Positions 1 through 8,696 of a DNA stretch of 52,375 nucleotides are shown here, piece after piece. The DNA comes from an uncultured Chitinophaga sp. (lineage in GTDB: Bacteria; Bacteroidota; Bacteroidia; Chitinophagales; Chitinophagaceae): assembly GCF_946479755.1 (NCBI RefSeq), contig NZ_CAMLHC010000043.1:1-52375 (forward strand). The letters run 5' to 3'. A model generated the notes under the pieces. It was not told where the DNA came from and did not search any database. It saw nothing but the letters and a program-made list of their open reading frames with translations. A program made the position numbers and the translations under genes. How positions within the stretch are numbered: the stretch's first letter is position 1; each line of letters begins with the position of its first letter.

Positions 1-55
1 CCAGTGACCCTCTGCTTGTAAGGCAGATGCTCTGAACCAGCTGAGCTAAGCTCCC
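1..55 (-). tRNA. tRNA-Val (UAC), partial at window edge
   Basis: On the minus strand this is identical to the complete tRNA-Val at 92-166 over its whole visible length: acceptor 5' arm GGGAGCT, D arm, and anticodon stem-loop with loop CTTACAA (anticodon TAC). The 3' part (T arm and acceptor 3' strand) lies beyond base 1. It is the second gene of a tandem pair transcribed leftwards, 36 nt downstream of the first copy. Confidence 0.93.
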
Positions 56-91
56 TAAAAAAGATCCTTTCAATAATTCAAAAAACGGAAG

Positions 92-166
92 TGGGAGCTA
101 CTGGATTCGAACCAGTGACCCTCTGCTTGTAAGGCAGATGCTCTGAACCAGCTGAGCTAAGCTCCC
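92..166 (-). tRNA. tRNA-Val (UAC)
   Basis: This is a complete cloverleaf on the minus strand. The acceptor stem GGGAGCT pairs with AGCTCCC, followed by discriminator A. The anticodon loop CTTACAA gives anticodon UAC (reads GUA and GUG valine codons), and the T loop is TTCGAAT. The 3' CCA is not encoded, as is usual in many Bacteroidota. It is the first of two tandem identical copies, probably one transcript started from the promoter at 210-240. Confidence 0.96.
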
Positions 167-209
167 TTCTTTTTTTGTTTACCACCAAGCCTTTCGTTTG
201 ATGGGATTG

Positions 210-240
210 CAAAGGTATAAACTATTTTTATTCTACCAAA
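210..240 (-). promoter_or_regulatory. Bacteroidota-type promoter for the tRNA-Val pair
   Basis: On the minus strand there is TTTG (237-240), a 19-nt spacer, and then TACCTTTG (210-217), an exact fit to the Bacteroidota primary sigma consensus TTTG-N(19-20)-TAnnTTTG. It lies 43 nt upstream of the tRNA-Val 5' end. Confidence 0.62.
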
Positions 241-268
241 TATTTTTTCAAATATTTAGAAAGTGTTT

Positions 269-301
269 GCTTCAAACCCTTTGTTATAAAGGGTTTGAAG
301 C
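269..301 (-). terminator. Hairpin terminator after the antiporter gene
   Basis: A perfect 14-bp stem (269-282 with 288-301) encloses a 5-nt loop. It sits about 59 nt past the stop codon of the minus-strand antiporter gene and before the tRNA promoter. The following minus-strand tail is A/T-rich but has no clean T run, so termination is inferred. Confidence 0.5.
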
Positions 302-359
302 GAGTGAAAAATATTTATCGTTCCTGATATGAATGATGAATTGTATACATAATGTACGA

Positions 360-2498
360 TTATGATCCTTTGTTTTTGGGGCCTTTGAAGATGCGTTTGA
401 AGGCTTTTCCGAGTTTGTTCAGATTGGCCAGTTGTTCCTGTATGGGCGCCAGGGTAAGGTCGTCCGGCTGCAGTCCTGCTTCGAGGTAATCAATTTCTGT
501 TTGTTCCGGATACAGCAGGATAACATTATTGTCTTTAAAATGACGGCTCACTTTCGCCGGAATATTTTCCAGGTAGGCATGATAGGAGAGGGTGCCTTTG
601 CGGGCAGTCACTACTACTACCAGGTCGTCGCGGGTCACTTCACGGGAAAGGATGAGGAAGTCTTCGATGGTGTCGAAGGGTTTGAAAGTGACTTCCACGC
701 TCAGTTTGGACTGGGTGATGAAAGCTTCTGTGAGCGACTTTGTCCGGGCGTTGGAAAACACCAGCAGCTTGGCGCCGGCCTGTTTGGCCAGCAGGAACAT
801 CTTCTGCAGATAGTGCAGGAAGCCCAGTTCATACTCTGTATTGGGCGGCAGCACGAGCACCATTTTTTTTGTGGTGCTGAGAGGGTGCAGGAAGTTGCAC
901 ACATATACGGTTTCCCATACGCTCTGCAATACGTTGTCCATGGTGGTACCGAAGATATTGCCGAAGAGGCGGTCGGTGGTGCTGGTTTTATCTGTCCAGC
1001 CGAGGATCACGTCGCTGATCATCAGTTCTTTGGCGGCGCGGGCGATACCATCCGATACGTTGAGGTCGATGCGGGTGACCACCTGCACGTTACTTTCCGT
1101 GGCGGCGGCATGGATCACGGCTTTTTCCATCATTTTGTTGGTGAGATGGATTTTGTCGCGCGCCTCTTCGTTGTCCTGCACTACGGCCAGCGGATAGATG
1201 GGCGTAGGCACTTTGGCGTCTTTGATCATGACGGCGAAGTCCAGCAGCGCTTCAATTCTTTCCGGGTTGGAAACGGGCACCAGTATACGTTCCGGCTGGT
1301 CCGGCAGTTCGGGTTTCTGTTCCGCTTCCTGGAGGGCCAGGCGGCGACCGGCGTTTTCGGTCACGAAAGAGCCTACCAGGCAGGTGATAAGGATGAGCAC
1401 TACGGTGCCGTTGAGCACATGTTCATCTACGATGCCCATATTAAAACCGATGAGGATCACGGCGATAGTGGCTGCGGCGTGGGCGCTGCTGAGGCCGAAG
1501 ATCACGTTCCGTTGGGTGGAGCTGTATTTAAAGATCAGCTGCGTAAAGAATGCGGCTAACCACTTGCTGCTGAGGGCCATGATGGTGAGGGCGCCGGCGA
1601 TGATGAGGGCTGCGGGGCCTTTCAGCAACACGCGGAGGTCTACCAGCATGCCCACGCTGATGAGGAAGAACGGAATAAAAAGGGCGTTGCCCACAAATTC
1701 GATACGGTTCATCAGCGGCGAGGTATGCGGGATGAGCTGGTTGAGGGCCAGACCGGCAAGGAATGCGCCGATAATACCTTCTACGCCTGCCAGTTCCGCG
1801 AGGAAGGCGGAGGCGAACACCAGGGCCAGTACAAAGATGAAGTGGGAGGTTTTATCGTCCTTGATCTTCTTAAAAAACCAGCGGCCGAGCATGGGCATCA
1901 GCCAAAGGATGATGAGTGCAAATATCGTCAGGGAGATGCCCAGTTTCACCCAGAAGTAAGTATTGAGGTTGCCTGCCTGCGCCCCGGTGATGATGGCCAG
2001 GATCAGCAGCACGGCGGTATCGGTGATGATGGTACCGCCTACGGCAACGGTCACGGCTTCGTTTTTGGTGATACCGAGCCTGCTGGCCAGCGGGTAGGCT
2101 ACCAGCGTATGGGTGGCAAACATGCTGGATACCAGCAGGGTGGCCTTGAAGTTAAAATGCAGCACATAGGTGCATACCACAAAACCCAGCAGCAGCGGGA
2201 TGAAAAAGGTCAGGCCTCCAAACACCATACTGCGGTAACGGTTCTTGCGGAACTCCGTCATGTCCAGCTCCAGGCCAGCGAGAAACATGATATACAGTAA
2301 GCCCGCTTTGCCAAAAAGATCGATACTGCCTTTTTCAATTACGCCAAACCCATGCTCGCCGATAGCCATACCGGCGAGTATCAGCCCGATAATACTGGGG
2401 ATACGGAATTTGCGGAGAATAATCGGGGCCAGCAGAATAATGAACAGCACCAATGAAAAAATAGGTACCGGATCTTTCAGCGGCAGATGGGTATCCAT
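360..2498 (-). CDS. Kef/CPA2-type cation:proton antiporter with C-terminal USP-like domain
   Basis: This is an inner-membrane monovalent cation:proton antiporter of the CPA2 (NhaP/KefB-like) family. About 390 N-terminal residues form roughly 12 hydrophobic helices, starting with a stretch that contains IPSIIGLILAGMAIGEHGFG, typical of the Na+/H+ exchanger domain. A cytosolic C-terminal half follows that looks like universal-stress-protein domains (ERILVPVSNPERIEALLDFA, then a second alpha/beta unit). No RCK/TrkA-N domain is visible, so a true KefB/KefC assignment is not supported. The chosen start is ATG at 2498 (MDTHLPLKDP), just before the first helix. The same frame is open to 2591 with other starts at 2531 and 2522. 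The ion specificity cannot be read from the sequence. It is transcribed away from clpS. Confidence 0.88.
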   Translation of the reverse strand: MDTHLPLKDPVPIFSLVLFIILLAPIILRKFRIPSIIGLILAGMAIGEHGFGVIEKGSIDLFGKAGLLYIMFLAGLELDMTEFRKNRYRSMVFGGLTFFIPLLLGFVVCTYVLHFNFKATLLVSSMFATHTLVAYPLASRLGITKNEAVTVAVGGTIITDTAVLLILAIITGAQAGNLNTYFWVKLGISLTIFALIILWLMPMLGRWFFKKIKDDKTSHFIFVLALVFASAFLAELAGVEGIIGAFLAGLALNQLIPHTSPLMNRIEFVGNALFIPFFLISVGMLVDLRVLLKGPAALIIAGALTIMALSSKWLAAFFTQLIFKYSSTQRNVIFGLSSAHAAATIAVILIGFNMGIVDEHVLNGTVVLILITCLVGSFVTENAGRRLALQEAEQKPELPDQPERILVPVSNPERIEALLDFAVMIKDAKVPTPIYPLAVVQDNEEARDKIHLTNKMMEKAVIHAAATESNVQVVTRIDLNVSDGIARAAKELMISDVILGWTDKTSTTDRLFGNIFGTTMDNVLQSVWETVYVCNFLHPLSTTKKMVLVLPPNTEYELGFLHYLQKMFLLAKQAGAKLLVFSNARTKSLTEAFITQSKLSVEVTFKPFDTIEDFLILSREVTRDDLVVVVTARKGTLSYHAYLENIPAKVSRHFKDNNVILLYPEQTEIDYLEAGLQPDDLTLAPIQEQLANLNKLGKAFKRIFKGPKNKGS

Positions 2499-2663
2499 CA
2501 ATAAAACCAAGCTATGGACCATATAACACATTGTTATTTTGTTTATTATCTGGTTACCATTCCGGCGCCAAATAGCGGGGTGAAACAGCAAATATGAAAA
2601 TAAACAAATCTTAAATAATCATTTCTCTGGGTCAAATATGAATAAATTAACGAATAATCCATG

Positions 2664-2671
2664 TAATTTTG
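2664..2671 (+). promoter_or_regulatory. Putative -7 element for clpS-aat
   Basis: TAATTTTG matches TAnnTTTG and ends 19 nt before the clpS ATG. No clear TTTG -33 box is seen at the expected distance, so the call rests on one box. Confidence 0.35.
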
Positions 2672-2690
2672 CGTAAAGCTTTATTTAAAA

Positions 2691-2999
2691 ATGAGCGAAA
2701 GAACTAATACACAGGTATTTACGGAAGAACTGGAGGACGTACTCGTGGCAGAAGACGAGCAGTTCCCCTTCAGTCTGGTCGTGTGGAATGATGATGTTAA
2801 TACCTTCGATTGGGTGATCGCTTCCCTGATTGAAGTATGTGGCCATACCCACCAACAGGCGGAGCAATGCGCCCTGATCATTCATCATAATGGCAAATAC
2901 GCTGTAAAGGAAGGGGAATACACCAAACTGCGCCCGATGTGGGAAGCGCTGGTGGAAAGAGGTATCAGCGCCACTATCGAAGAGATGGCGGACCGCTAA
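2691..2999 (+). CDS. clpS: ATP-dependent Clp protease adaptor ClpS
   Basis: This adaptor binds N-degron substrates carrying Leu, Phe, Trp or Tyr at the N-terminus and hands them to ClpAP/ClpCP. The 102-residue length fits the family. After an acidic flexible N-terminus come the hallmark core VVWNDDVNTFDWVIASL and the AEQCALIIHHNGKYAV segment, which form the ClpS fold and binding pocket. It lies 15 nt upstream of aat, which makes the amino acids that create such degrons, so the pair forms a compact N-degron operon. The ATG at 2691 follows the promoter element at 2664-2671. Confidence 0.95.
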   Translation: MSERTNTQVFTEELEDVLVAEDEQFPFSLVVWNDDVNTFDWVIASLIEVCGHTHQQAEQCALIIHHNGKYAVKEGEYTKLRPMWEALVERGISATIEEMADR

Positions 3000-3014
3000 C
3001 CGATTTTATTTTCC

Positions 3015-3656
3015 ATGCCCGTTTTCCGTCTCAATAAAAAACAACTGCTTTTCCCTCCGGTACATCTCGCTGAGCCGGATGGCCTGCTGGCCGTGGGTGG
3101 CGATCTCTCTGTGGAAAGACTGCTGCTGGCATACCGCTCCGGCATTTTCCCCTGGTTTGACGAACGTCCTATTCTCTGGTGGAGCCCCGATCCCCGTTTC
3201 GTATTGTTTCCGGCCGACCTGAAAGTGTCTTCCAGCATGAAACAGGTGTTGCGCCGTAACCGGTTCCGTATTACCTACAACGCTGATTTCCCCGCTGTGA
3301 TCGCCCGGTGCAGCCGTGTGCCCCGCCGCGGGCAGGACAGTACCTGGATCACTACCGAGATGCAGGAGGCCTATATCCGCCTGCATGAGGCAGGATACGC
3401 CATGTCCGTTGAAAGCTGGATGGACGACGAGCTGGTAGGCGGCCTCTATGGTGTCAAAATAGGAGACTGCTTCTTCGGCGAGTCCATGTTTGCCGATGTG
3501 AGCAACGCCTCCAAAGCAGCTTTTATCACTTTTGTCCAAGCCTACGCACACGAACTGAAGCTGATCGACTGCCAGGTGGAAACGGAACATCTCGCCTCGC
3601 TGGGCGCAGGTTTCATTCCGCGCGATACTTTCCTGGAACTGATACAAATGTCCTGA
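3015..3656 (+). CDS. aat: Leucyl/phenylalanyl-tRNA--protein transferase
   Basis: This cytosolic enzyme moves Leu or Phe from aminoacyl-tRNA to proteins with N-terminal Arg or Lys, creating primary N-degrons read by ClpS. Family marks are AEPDGLLAVGGDLS, LLAYRSGIFPWF, WWSPDPRFVLF and the C-terminal GFIPRDTFLELI. The length of 213 residues is normal to slightly short. It starts at ATG 3015, 15 nt after clpS, and is probably co-transcribed with it. Confidence 0.95.
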   Translation: MPVFRLNKKQLLFPPVHLAEPDGLLAVGGDLSVERLLLAYRSGIFPWFDERPILWWSPDPRFVLFPADLKVSSSMKQVLRRNRFRITYNADFPAVIARCSRVPRRGQDSTWITTEMQEAYIRLHEAGYAMSVESWMDDELVGGLYGVKIGDCFFGESMFADVSNASKAAFITFVQAYAHELKLIDCQVETEHLASLGAGFIPRDTFLELIQMS

Positions 3657-3712
3657 TTTTTGTAGCTTTGTGGTGGCTTACCGACCCCATTTCTCCACCT
3701 AAACTTACTGCT

Positions 3713-4321
3713 ATGAAAAAAGTGCTTTTATCTTTGGCCGTAGTACTGTTTTCGGGCTTTATCCTCCCTCCGCTGCATCCCGCAAAACATGAAGACAAAA
3801 CCCTGTTGATCCAACAACTCAAAGACTCCAAAGATCAGCTGCTGAAAGACGTTGCAGGGCTGACAGACGCCCAGCTGGAATTCAGGCCGGCGCCCGACCG
3901 GTGGTCCATCATCGATTGTGTGGAACATCTTACCATCATCGAAAAACTGATGATGGACGCAGAAAAAAAACTGGTGACGCAAGCTGCCAACCCTCAACGT
4001 AAAAAAGACCTGAAATTTACAGACGAGAAATTGCTGCAGATGATTGAAGACCGCAGCCAGAAACAGAAAACACCGCCCTTCGGCATGCCCAAACACGGTT
4101 ATGCCGCGCCGGCAGACGCTATCAATGCCTTTGTGGCACAGCGTAACCAGCTGATCGACTATGTCACCAACACCAACGACCAGCTGCGGGAACACATCAC
4201 AGACGATCCCAATCTGGGCACAGTGGACGCTTACCAGCTGTTACTGTTTAATGCCGCCCATACCATGCGGCACATCAAACAGATCGATGAAGTGAAGGCT
4301 GACCCGGGTTTCCCCAAATAA
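3713..4321 (+). CDS. DinB-like four-helix protein with signal peptide
   Basis: The protein has 202 residues. The N-terminus MKKVLLSLAVVLFSGFILPP is a signal peptide or anchor. The rest resembles the DinB_2/DUF664 metal-binding four-helix bundle, with DRWSIIDCVEHLTIIEKLM near the start and FNAAHTMRHIKQIDEV near the end, giving His candidates for a metal site. The reaction is unknown; relatives include thiol-dependent enzymes. An upstream TTG at 3668 would add 15 residues, but ATG 3713 gives a clean signal sequence. It follows aat by 56 nt and may be read through from it. Confidence 0.72.
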   Translation: MKKVLLSLAVVLFSGFILPPLHPAKHEDKTLLIQQLKDSKDQLLKDVAGLTDAQLEFRPAPDRWSIIDCVEHLTIIEKLMMDAEKKLVTQAANPQRKKDLKFTDEKLLQMIEDRSQKQKTPPFGMPKHGYAAPADAINAFVAQRNQLIDYVTNTNDQLREHITDDPNLGTVDAYQLLLFNAAHTMRHIKQIDEVKADPGFPK

Positions 4322-4390
4322 TAACGCCCCTCAGGCCGGTGTACATGGCATTATCATTGAACCCTCTCTGTATCTTTTTTCAACAGCATT

Positions 4391-5854
4391 ATGTGGAAAC
4401 CCGTTGCAAAGCTTACGCAGCAAGATACAGAGAGGGGTATGAAGCTCGTTATCGGCGACGGCCTTGCGGCCGAAGTGATGACAACGCTTACCAGCGGCGC
4501 CTTCCTGGTTGCTATGGCCCTGATGTTAGGGGCCAGTAATCTACAAATCGGGGTGTTGTCGGCGTTGCCTACTTTCACCAATATTTTTCAGCTGATATCC
4601 ATCTGGCTGGTAAGGCGTTCGAATAATCGTAGGGCCGTGACCGTTATATGTACCCTTCTGGCGAGGATACCATTGGTGGTGATCGGCGTGATACCACTGC
4701 TGTTCCCGGGCGCCGCCAGTATACACTTCCTGATCGTTTTCCTGTCTTGCTTTTATTTTTTCGGCTCTCTGGCCGGTCCTGCCTGGAACGCATGGATAAA
4801 AGACGTGGTGCCTGAATCCATGCTGGGTAGTTATTTCTCCAGGCGAGGCAGTTATACCCAGACACTGAATGTGGTGCTGAGCCTGGCGGCTGCACTGGGC
4901 GTGGATTACATCCGTAAGCATTATCCGCAGTATGAACTGGACACCTACTATTTCCTGTTTCTGCTGGCCGGCGCTGCCGGACTTGCGGGGGCATTGATCC
5001 TCTCACGGGCACCGGAGCCGCAGGCCTACCTCGATAAGGAAAATGTATTCAAGCTGTTGCGGCGGCCGCTGACAGACCTGAACTTCGTCCGCCTGCTGGT
5101 ATTCAACTCTGCCTGGGTGTTTGCCATGAATATTGCGCAGCCTTTTTTTACGGTGTATATGATGAAAGGAATGGGCCTTTCGCTGTCGTCTATCACCGTA
5201 CTGACGATCATCAGCCAGTTGTGCGGTATTTTCACGATCCGCATCTGGGGCACGTTTGCGGACCGTTACAGTAACAAAACCATTATCGCCATCAGTGCGC
5301 CGTTGTATATCATCAGCCTGATTTTATGGTGTTTTGTGGGTATCTACACAAAGCTGTATGCCAACATCATTATGCTGGTGATCGTTCATATGCTGATGGG
5401 TATAGCCAATGCAGGCATCAACCTGTCTATTACCAATATCGGTTTAAAACTGGCGCCTGCCAAAGACGCGATCGTTTACCTGTCTGCCAAAAATATTATT
5501 ACGGCGGTGTTCTCCGCTCTTGGGCCGGTAGTGGGCGGTATACTGGCGGATTTCTTCGAACATAAGTCGCTGCGTGTGGATGCGCTGTGGCAGGGAGAAA
5601 AGAGCAGCCTGTTGCTGCACCTGGTGGCGTTGCATGAATGGAACTTCCTGTTCCTCATAGCGGCGGTAATAGCGATCATCTCGCTGGAGATGCTGATGGT
5701 AGTGAACGAAACCGGTGAGGTGGAAAAGAATGTGGTGGTGCGTATTATGCGCAGCAGTATCAAAAGCAACCTGAAAGATTACTACCTGATAGGCAATCTC
5801 ATTACGCTACATGACCGGTTCTGGGGATATATATTACGCCGTAAGCCTTCCTGA
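4391..5854 (+). CDS. MFS transporter
   Basis: This 487-residue inner-membrane protein has about 12 hydrophobic segments and a major-facilitator layout. There is a basic loop between helices 2 and 3 (LVRRSNNRR), a long central stretch after helix 6 (SRAPEPQAYLDKENVFKLLRRPL), and a second half starting NFVRLLVFNSAWVFAMN. The motif LAGPAWNAWIKDVVPESMLGS is like that in uncharacterised Bacteroidota MFS proteins. The substrate cannot be inferred. It converges on mtaB with only 8 nt between stops and no evident terminator. Confidence 0.82.
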   Translation: MWKPVAKLTQQDTERGMKLVIGDGLAAEVMTTLTSGAFLVAMALMLGASNLQIGVLSALPTFTNIFQLISIWLVRRSNNRRAVTVICTLLARIPLVVIGVIPLLFPGAASIHFLIVFLSCFYFFGSLAGPAWNAWIKDVVPESMLGSYFSRRGSYTQTLNVVLSLAAALGVDYIRKHYPQYELDTYYFLFLLAGAAGLAGALILSRAPEPQAYLDKENVFKLLRRPLTDLNFVRLLVFNSAWVFAMNIAQPFFTVYMMKGMGLSLSSITVLTIISQLCGIFTIRIWGTFADRYSNKTIIAISAPLYIISLILWCFVGIYTKLYANIIMLVIVHMLMGIANAGINLSITNIGLKLAPAKDAIVYLSAKNIITAVFSALGPVVGGILADFFEHKSLRVDALWQGEKSSLLLHLVALHEWNFLFLIAAVIAIISLEMLMVVNETGEVEKNVVVRIMRSSIKSNLKDYYLIGNLITLHDRFWGYILRRKPS

Positions 5855-5862
5855 CAGCCGGT

Positions 5863-7140
5863 TTACCGCAGCTCCCAGTCCACCAGCTGGTTAACCCATT
5901 CTTCGCGGAAGTGGGTCGTTACACGGATGTAGTTATCGGTATAACCTTCCATCATGCCGTCTTTGCTGTGACTTTCGAACAGCACTTTGCGGGTTTCGTT
6001 GAGGTGTTGTTCCTGGAAGAACTGTTGTTTTTTGTGGCTGAGGTTACGCAGTTGTTTATTGCGTTCGTGGCGTATGTTGACCGGCACTACGGGTTTGATA
6101 TCGAGTGCGGGCGTGTTGGCGCGTTCTGAGTAGGTGAATACGTGCAGGTAAGACACATCGAGACTGTGGAGGAAATCGTAGGTGTCCTGGAAATGGGCGT
6201 CGCTTTCGGAGGGGAAGCCTACGATGACGTCTACGCCGATGGAGCAGTGGGGCATGAACTGCTTGATCAGCGCCACTTTTTCTGCATACAGCTCGCGGCG
6301 GTAGCGGCGGCGCATGAGGCCCAGTATCTCGTTGTTGCCGCTCTGCAGCGGTATGTGGAAATGAGGCATGAACCGGCGGCTGTTGGCCACAAATTCAATG
6401 ATCTCGTTGGTGAGCAGGTTGGGTTCGATGGAGGAGATGCGGTAACGCTCAATGCCTTCCACTTTATCCAGTTCCTGTATCAGTTCATAAAAAGTTTCTT
6501 CTCTTTTTTTACCGCCGGTGAAGCCTTTGCCGAAGTCGCCGAGGTTCACGCCGGTGAGCACTATCTCTTTTACGCCGCTGGCGGCCAGCTGCATGGCGTT
6601 GTCTACTACGCTGGCAACACTGTCGCTGCGGCTTTTACCTCTGGCCATGGGGATGGTGCAGAAGGTGCAGCTGTAATCGCAGCCGTCCTGTACTTTCAGG
6701 AAGGTGCGGGTACGGTCGTTTACGGAATAGGAAGCATGGAAGGTATTGACATCTTCGATGTCGCAGGAGCAGATTTTAGCGCTGTTGCCTTTGGTGAGTG
6801 ATTTCAGGTGCTCGGTGATATTGAATTTCTCCGCGGCGCCCAGTACCAGGTCCACCCCTTCGATGGAAGCGATTTCCTCCGGTTTGAGCTGGGCGTAACA
6901 GCCGGTGATCACCACCATGCTTTCCGGCGCGCGGCGCTGAATACGGCGTACCAGCTGCCGGCATTCTTTATCGGCATTGTCAGTCACAGAGCAGGTGTTG
7001 ATCACATACACGTCTGCTGTATTCTCAAAATCCGTCTTAACAAACCCATCCTGTTCCAGTAACCTGCTCAAAGTGGAGGTTTCTGAAAAATTCAGCTTAC
7101 AGCCGAGTGTATGAAATGCTACTGTTTTAACCTGTTCCAT
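5863..7140 (-). CDS. mtaB: tRNA t6A37 methylthiotransferase MtaB
   Basis: This radical-SAM enzyme converts t6A37 to ms2t6A37 in ANN-reading tRNAs. The N-terminal UPF0004 domain has its three cluster cysteines (C14 in HTLGCKLN, C50 in INTCSVT, C81 in ITGCYAQ). The radical-SAM motif GCDYSCTFCTIP supplies C154, C158 and C161. A TRAM-like tail follows. The 425-residue length and the GCKLNFSE start are typical of MtaB rather than MiaB. I chose ATG 7140 (MEQVKTVAF) over a TTG at 7152. A -7 box at 7150-7157 would give a nearly leaderless mRNA. Confidence 0.93.
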   Translation of the reverse strand: MEQVKTVAFHTLGCKLNFSETSTLSRLLEQDGFVKTDFENTADVYVINTCSVTDNADKECRQLVRRIQRRAPESMVVITGCYAQLKPEEIASIEGVDLVLGAAEKFNITEHLKSLTKGNSAKICSCDIEDVNTFHASYSVNDRTRTFLKVQDGCDYSCTFCTIPMARGKSRSDSVASVVDNAMQLAASGVKEIVLTGVNLGDFGKGFTGGKKREETFYELIQELDKVEGIERYRISSIEPNLLTNEIIEFVANSRRFMPHFHIPLQSGNNEILGLMRRRYRRELYAEKVALIKQFMPHCSIGVDVIVGFPSESDAHFQDTYDFLHSLDVSYLHVFTYSERANTPALDIKPVVPVNIRHERNKQLRNLSHKKQQFFQEQHLNETRKVLFESHSKDGMMEGYTDNYIRVTTHFREEWVNQLVDWELR

Positions 7141-7149
7141 AAAGGATGG

Positions 7150-7157
7150 CAAAGGTA
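7150..7157 (-). promoter_or_regulatory. Putative -7 element for mtaB
   Basis: The minus strand reads TACCTTTG, an exact TAnnTTTG match ending 9 nt before the mtaB ATG. No TTTG box is visible at the normal distance upstream. If real, the transcript has almost no leader. Confidence 0.33.
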
Positions 7158-7241
7158 GGAACTTTTTATGTCATAGTTAGGTAAGTAATTTTAAGTAATT
7201 TAGGGCCGCTTTTCTTAAAAGGTGAGTCCCGTTTATTGAAT

Positions 7242-7691
7242 ATGAGATCATTGCAAAAGTACCTGCCCGTTATATTACTGGGAATATTATTGTTTGCCGG
7301 ATGGCATCAGGAATGGTGGAAAGGAAGTGATAAAAAAGCTTCCGCACCCATTACAGACAAGCCTGTGGTAACACCTTCCGGCAGGATGTCTGCCAATGTA
7401 TCGGAAGGTCTGCTGAACCGCCAGGCGCGTCTGGAGTATACCAAACACGCCATTTGTCGGATGGATTGCCGTCATGTGACCCGCGAGGAAGTACAGGAAA
7501 TCCTTTCTACCGGCAGGATCAACCCGGAAAAATCCAATCCCAACGACCAGCCGTGCCCCACCTATGCCCTGGAAGGTTATTCCCACGAGGGGCAGCACCT
7601 GCGTATTGTATTTGCTCCCTGCGACCCTCAGCACGCTAAGGTGATCACCTGTATTGACCTGGAAAAAGACTGGAGCTGCAGTTGCGATTAG
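7242..7691 (+). CDS. DUF4258 domain protein, membrane-anchored
   Basis: The protein has 149 residues. A single N-terminal hydrophobic segment (YLPVILLGILLFAGW) is followed by a linker and a C-terminal domain containing LEYTKHAICRMDCRHVTREEVQEILSTGRI and HLRIVFAPCD. This matches DUF4258, whose members often carry the ykHAxxRMxxR pattern seen here as TKHAICRMDCR. DUF4258 is distantly related to toxin-like RNases, but here it is fused to a membrane anchor and has no antitoxin neighbour, so a toxin role is not supported. The domain contains many cysteines and the protein ends in WSCSCD. Start ATG is at 7242. Confidence 0.7.
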   Translation: MRSLQKYLPVILLGILLFAGWHQEWWKGSDKKASAPITDKPVVTPSGRMSANVSEGLLNRQARLEYTKHAICRMDCRHVTREEVQEILSTGRINPEKSNPNDQPCPTYALEGYSHEGQHLRIVFAPCDPQHAKVITCIDLEKDWSCSCD

Positions 7692-7866
7692 CCACGCAAA
7701 GGAATATAAGACCTGTGTTTTGCTGTTAAGAACGCAAAGAAGTGGACATCAGTTCGAATTATTTATTTTTGTTATTTTATTATCGATATAATAATAAAAA
7801 TAAATGTTAGGTGGGTTCTTTGCGAGCTTAAAAACAAACGTAGGCCTTATGTCTCCTTTGCGAGAC
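7691..7866. repeat. Long imperfect palindrome of the CGCAAAG family
   Basis: This fills most of the 231-bp gap between the DUF4258 gene and plsC. The outer arms CACGCAAAGGAATATAAG... and ...TATGTCTCCTTTGCGAG are inverted copies. Inside them AAGAACGCAAAGAA (from about 7726) pairs with TTCTTTGCGAGCTT (from about 7813). The centre is an AT-rich palindrome around TATCGATA (about 7780). The same words build the element at 21308-21493. It could fold into one long hairpin in RNA or DNA. Confidence 0.6.
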
Positions 7867-7922
7867 AATGCGGGAAAAAAGTCGTAGTTTTCCGCCATCA
7901 TTCACATTTCTACAAGGCGTTT

Positions 7923-8696
7923 ATGAATTTTCTATTGAAACCGTTGCGTGTAATTTATGTTGTGTACGCCGCTATCGTTTTCTTGTCCATCATGTTCCTG
8001 ATCCTGCCGCCGATTTTTCTGGCGTCTTTACTGGGGAAGGAGAAAGGTGGAAATATCATCTTTTATTTTCTCCGCTTCTGGGCCCATGTGTGGTTTCCGG
8101 CAGTAGGCATGCGGGTAACCCGCAAATATGACGGTGGAAAAGAAAAAGATAAAGAGCCCTGTATCTATGTGGTGAATCACCGTTCCTACCTGGATGCAGC
8201 CATCGCGGTAAAAGTGATGCGGCTGCCTTTCCGGCCGCTGGGGAAAGTGGAAATGGCCAAAATTCCGGCTTTCGGTTTTATTTATAAAAACTCTGTGGTG
8301 TCTGTAGACCGCTCCAACGCGGCCGCCCGCGCCCGCAGCGTACGGGAGATGATGAGCGCCCTTAAAGCCGGCATCTCCATGCTCGTGTTCCCGGAAGGGA
8401 CCACCAACGAAACCAATGAGCCCCTGCGCCCGTTCCATAACGGCGCCTTCCGGATGGCTATTGAAATGCAGATACCTATCAAACCTGTTTTATACGTAGA
8501 CGCCGGAGACCGGCTGCCGCATACCGGCCCTATGCATCTCAACCCCGGCAAATGCCGCGTGGTGTTTCTGCCCGCCATCCCGGTGGCAGGGCTCACCCTC
8601 GATGATATCAACACCCTGAAACAACAGACCTACGATATCATGGACAGGGAGCTCCGGAAATACCGCCATTACCCAACATTGCAACCCGTAGGATGA
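7923..8696 (+). CDS. 1-acyl-sn-glycerol-3-phosphate acyltransferase (PlsC-like)
   Basis: The 257-residue membrane enzyme acylates lysophosphatidic acid to phosphatidic acid in phospholipid synthesis. The N-terminal hydrophobic hairpin (residues about 10-35) is followed by the catalytic HX4D box NHRSYLDAA (H86, D91) and the substrate box VFPEGTTN (about 156-162). The stop overlaps the priA start by 4 nt (ATGA), so the two are translationally coupled. Related acyltransferases for ornithine lipids share the motifs, so the exact acceptor is inferred. Confidence 0.88.
   Translation: MNFLLKPLRVIYVVYAAIVFLSIMFLILPPIFLASLLGKEKGGNIIFYFLRFWAHVWFPAVGMRVTRKYDGGKEKDKEPCIYVVNHRSYLDAAIAVKVMRLPFRPLGKVEMAKIPAFGFIYKNSVVSVDRSNAAARARSVREMMSALKAGISMLVFPEGTTNETNEPLRPFHNGAFRMAIEMQIPIKPVLYVDAGDRLPHTGPMHLNPGKCRVVFLPAIPVAGLTLDDINTLKQQTYDIMDRELRKYRHYPTLQPVG

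Noticed and set aside
7242..7691. DUF4258 gene as the toxin of a toxin-antitoxin pair
   Set aside because: It has a membrane anchor and no adjacent antitoxin-like gene; the neighbours are mtaB and plsC.
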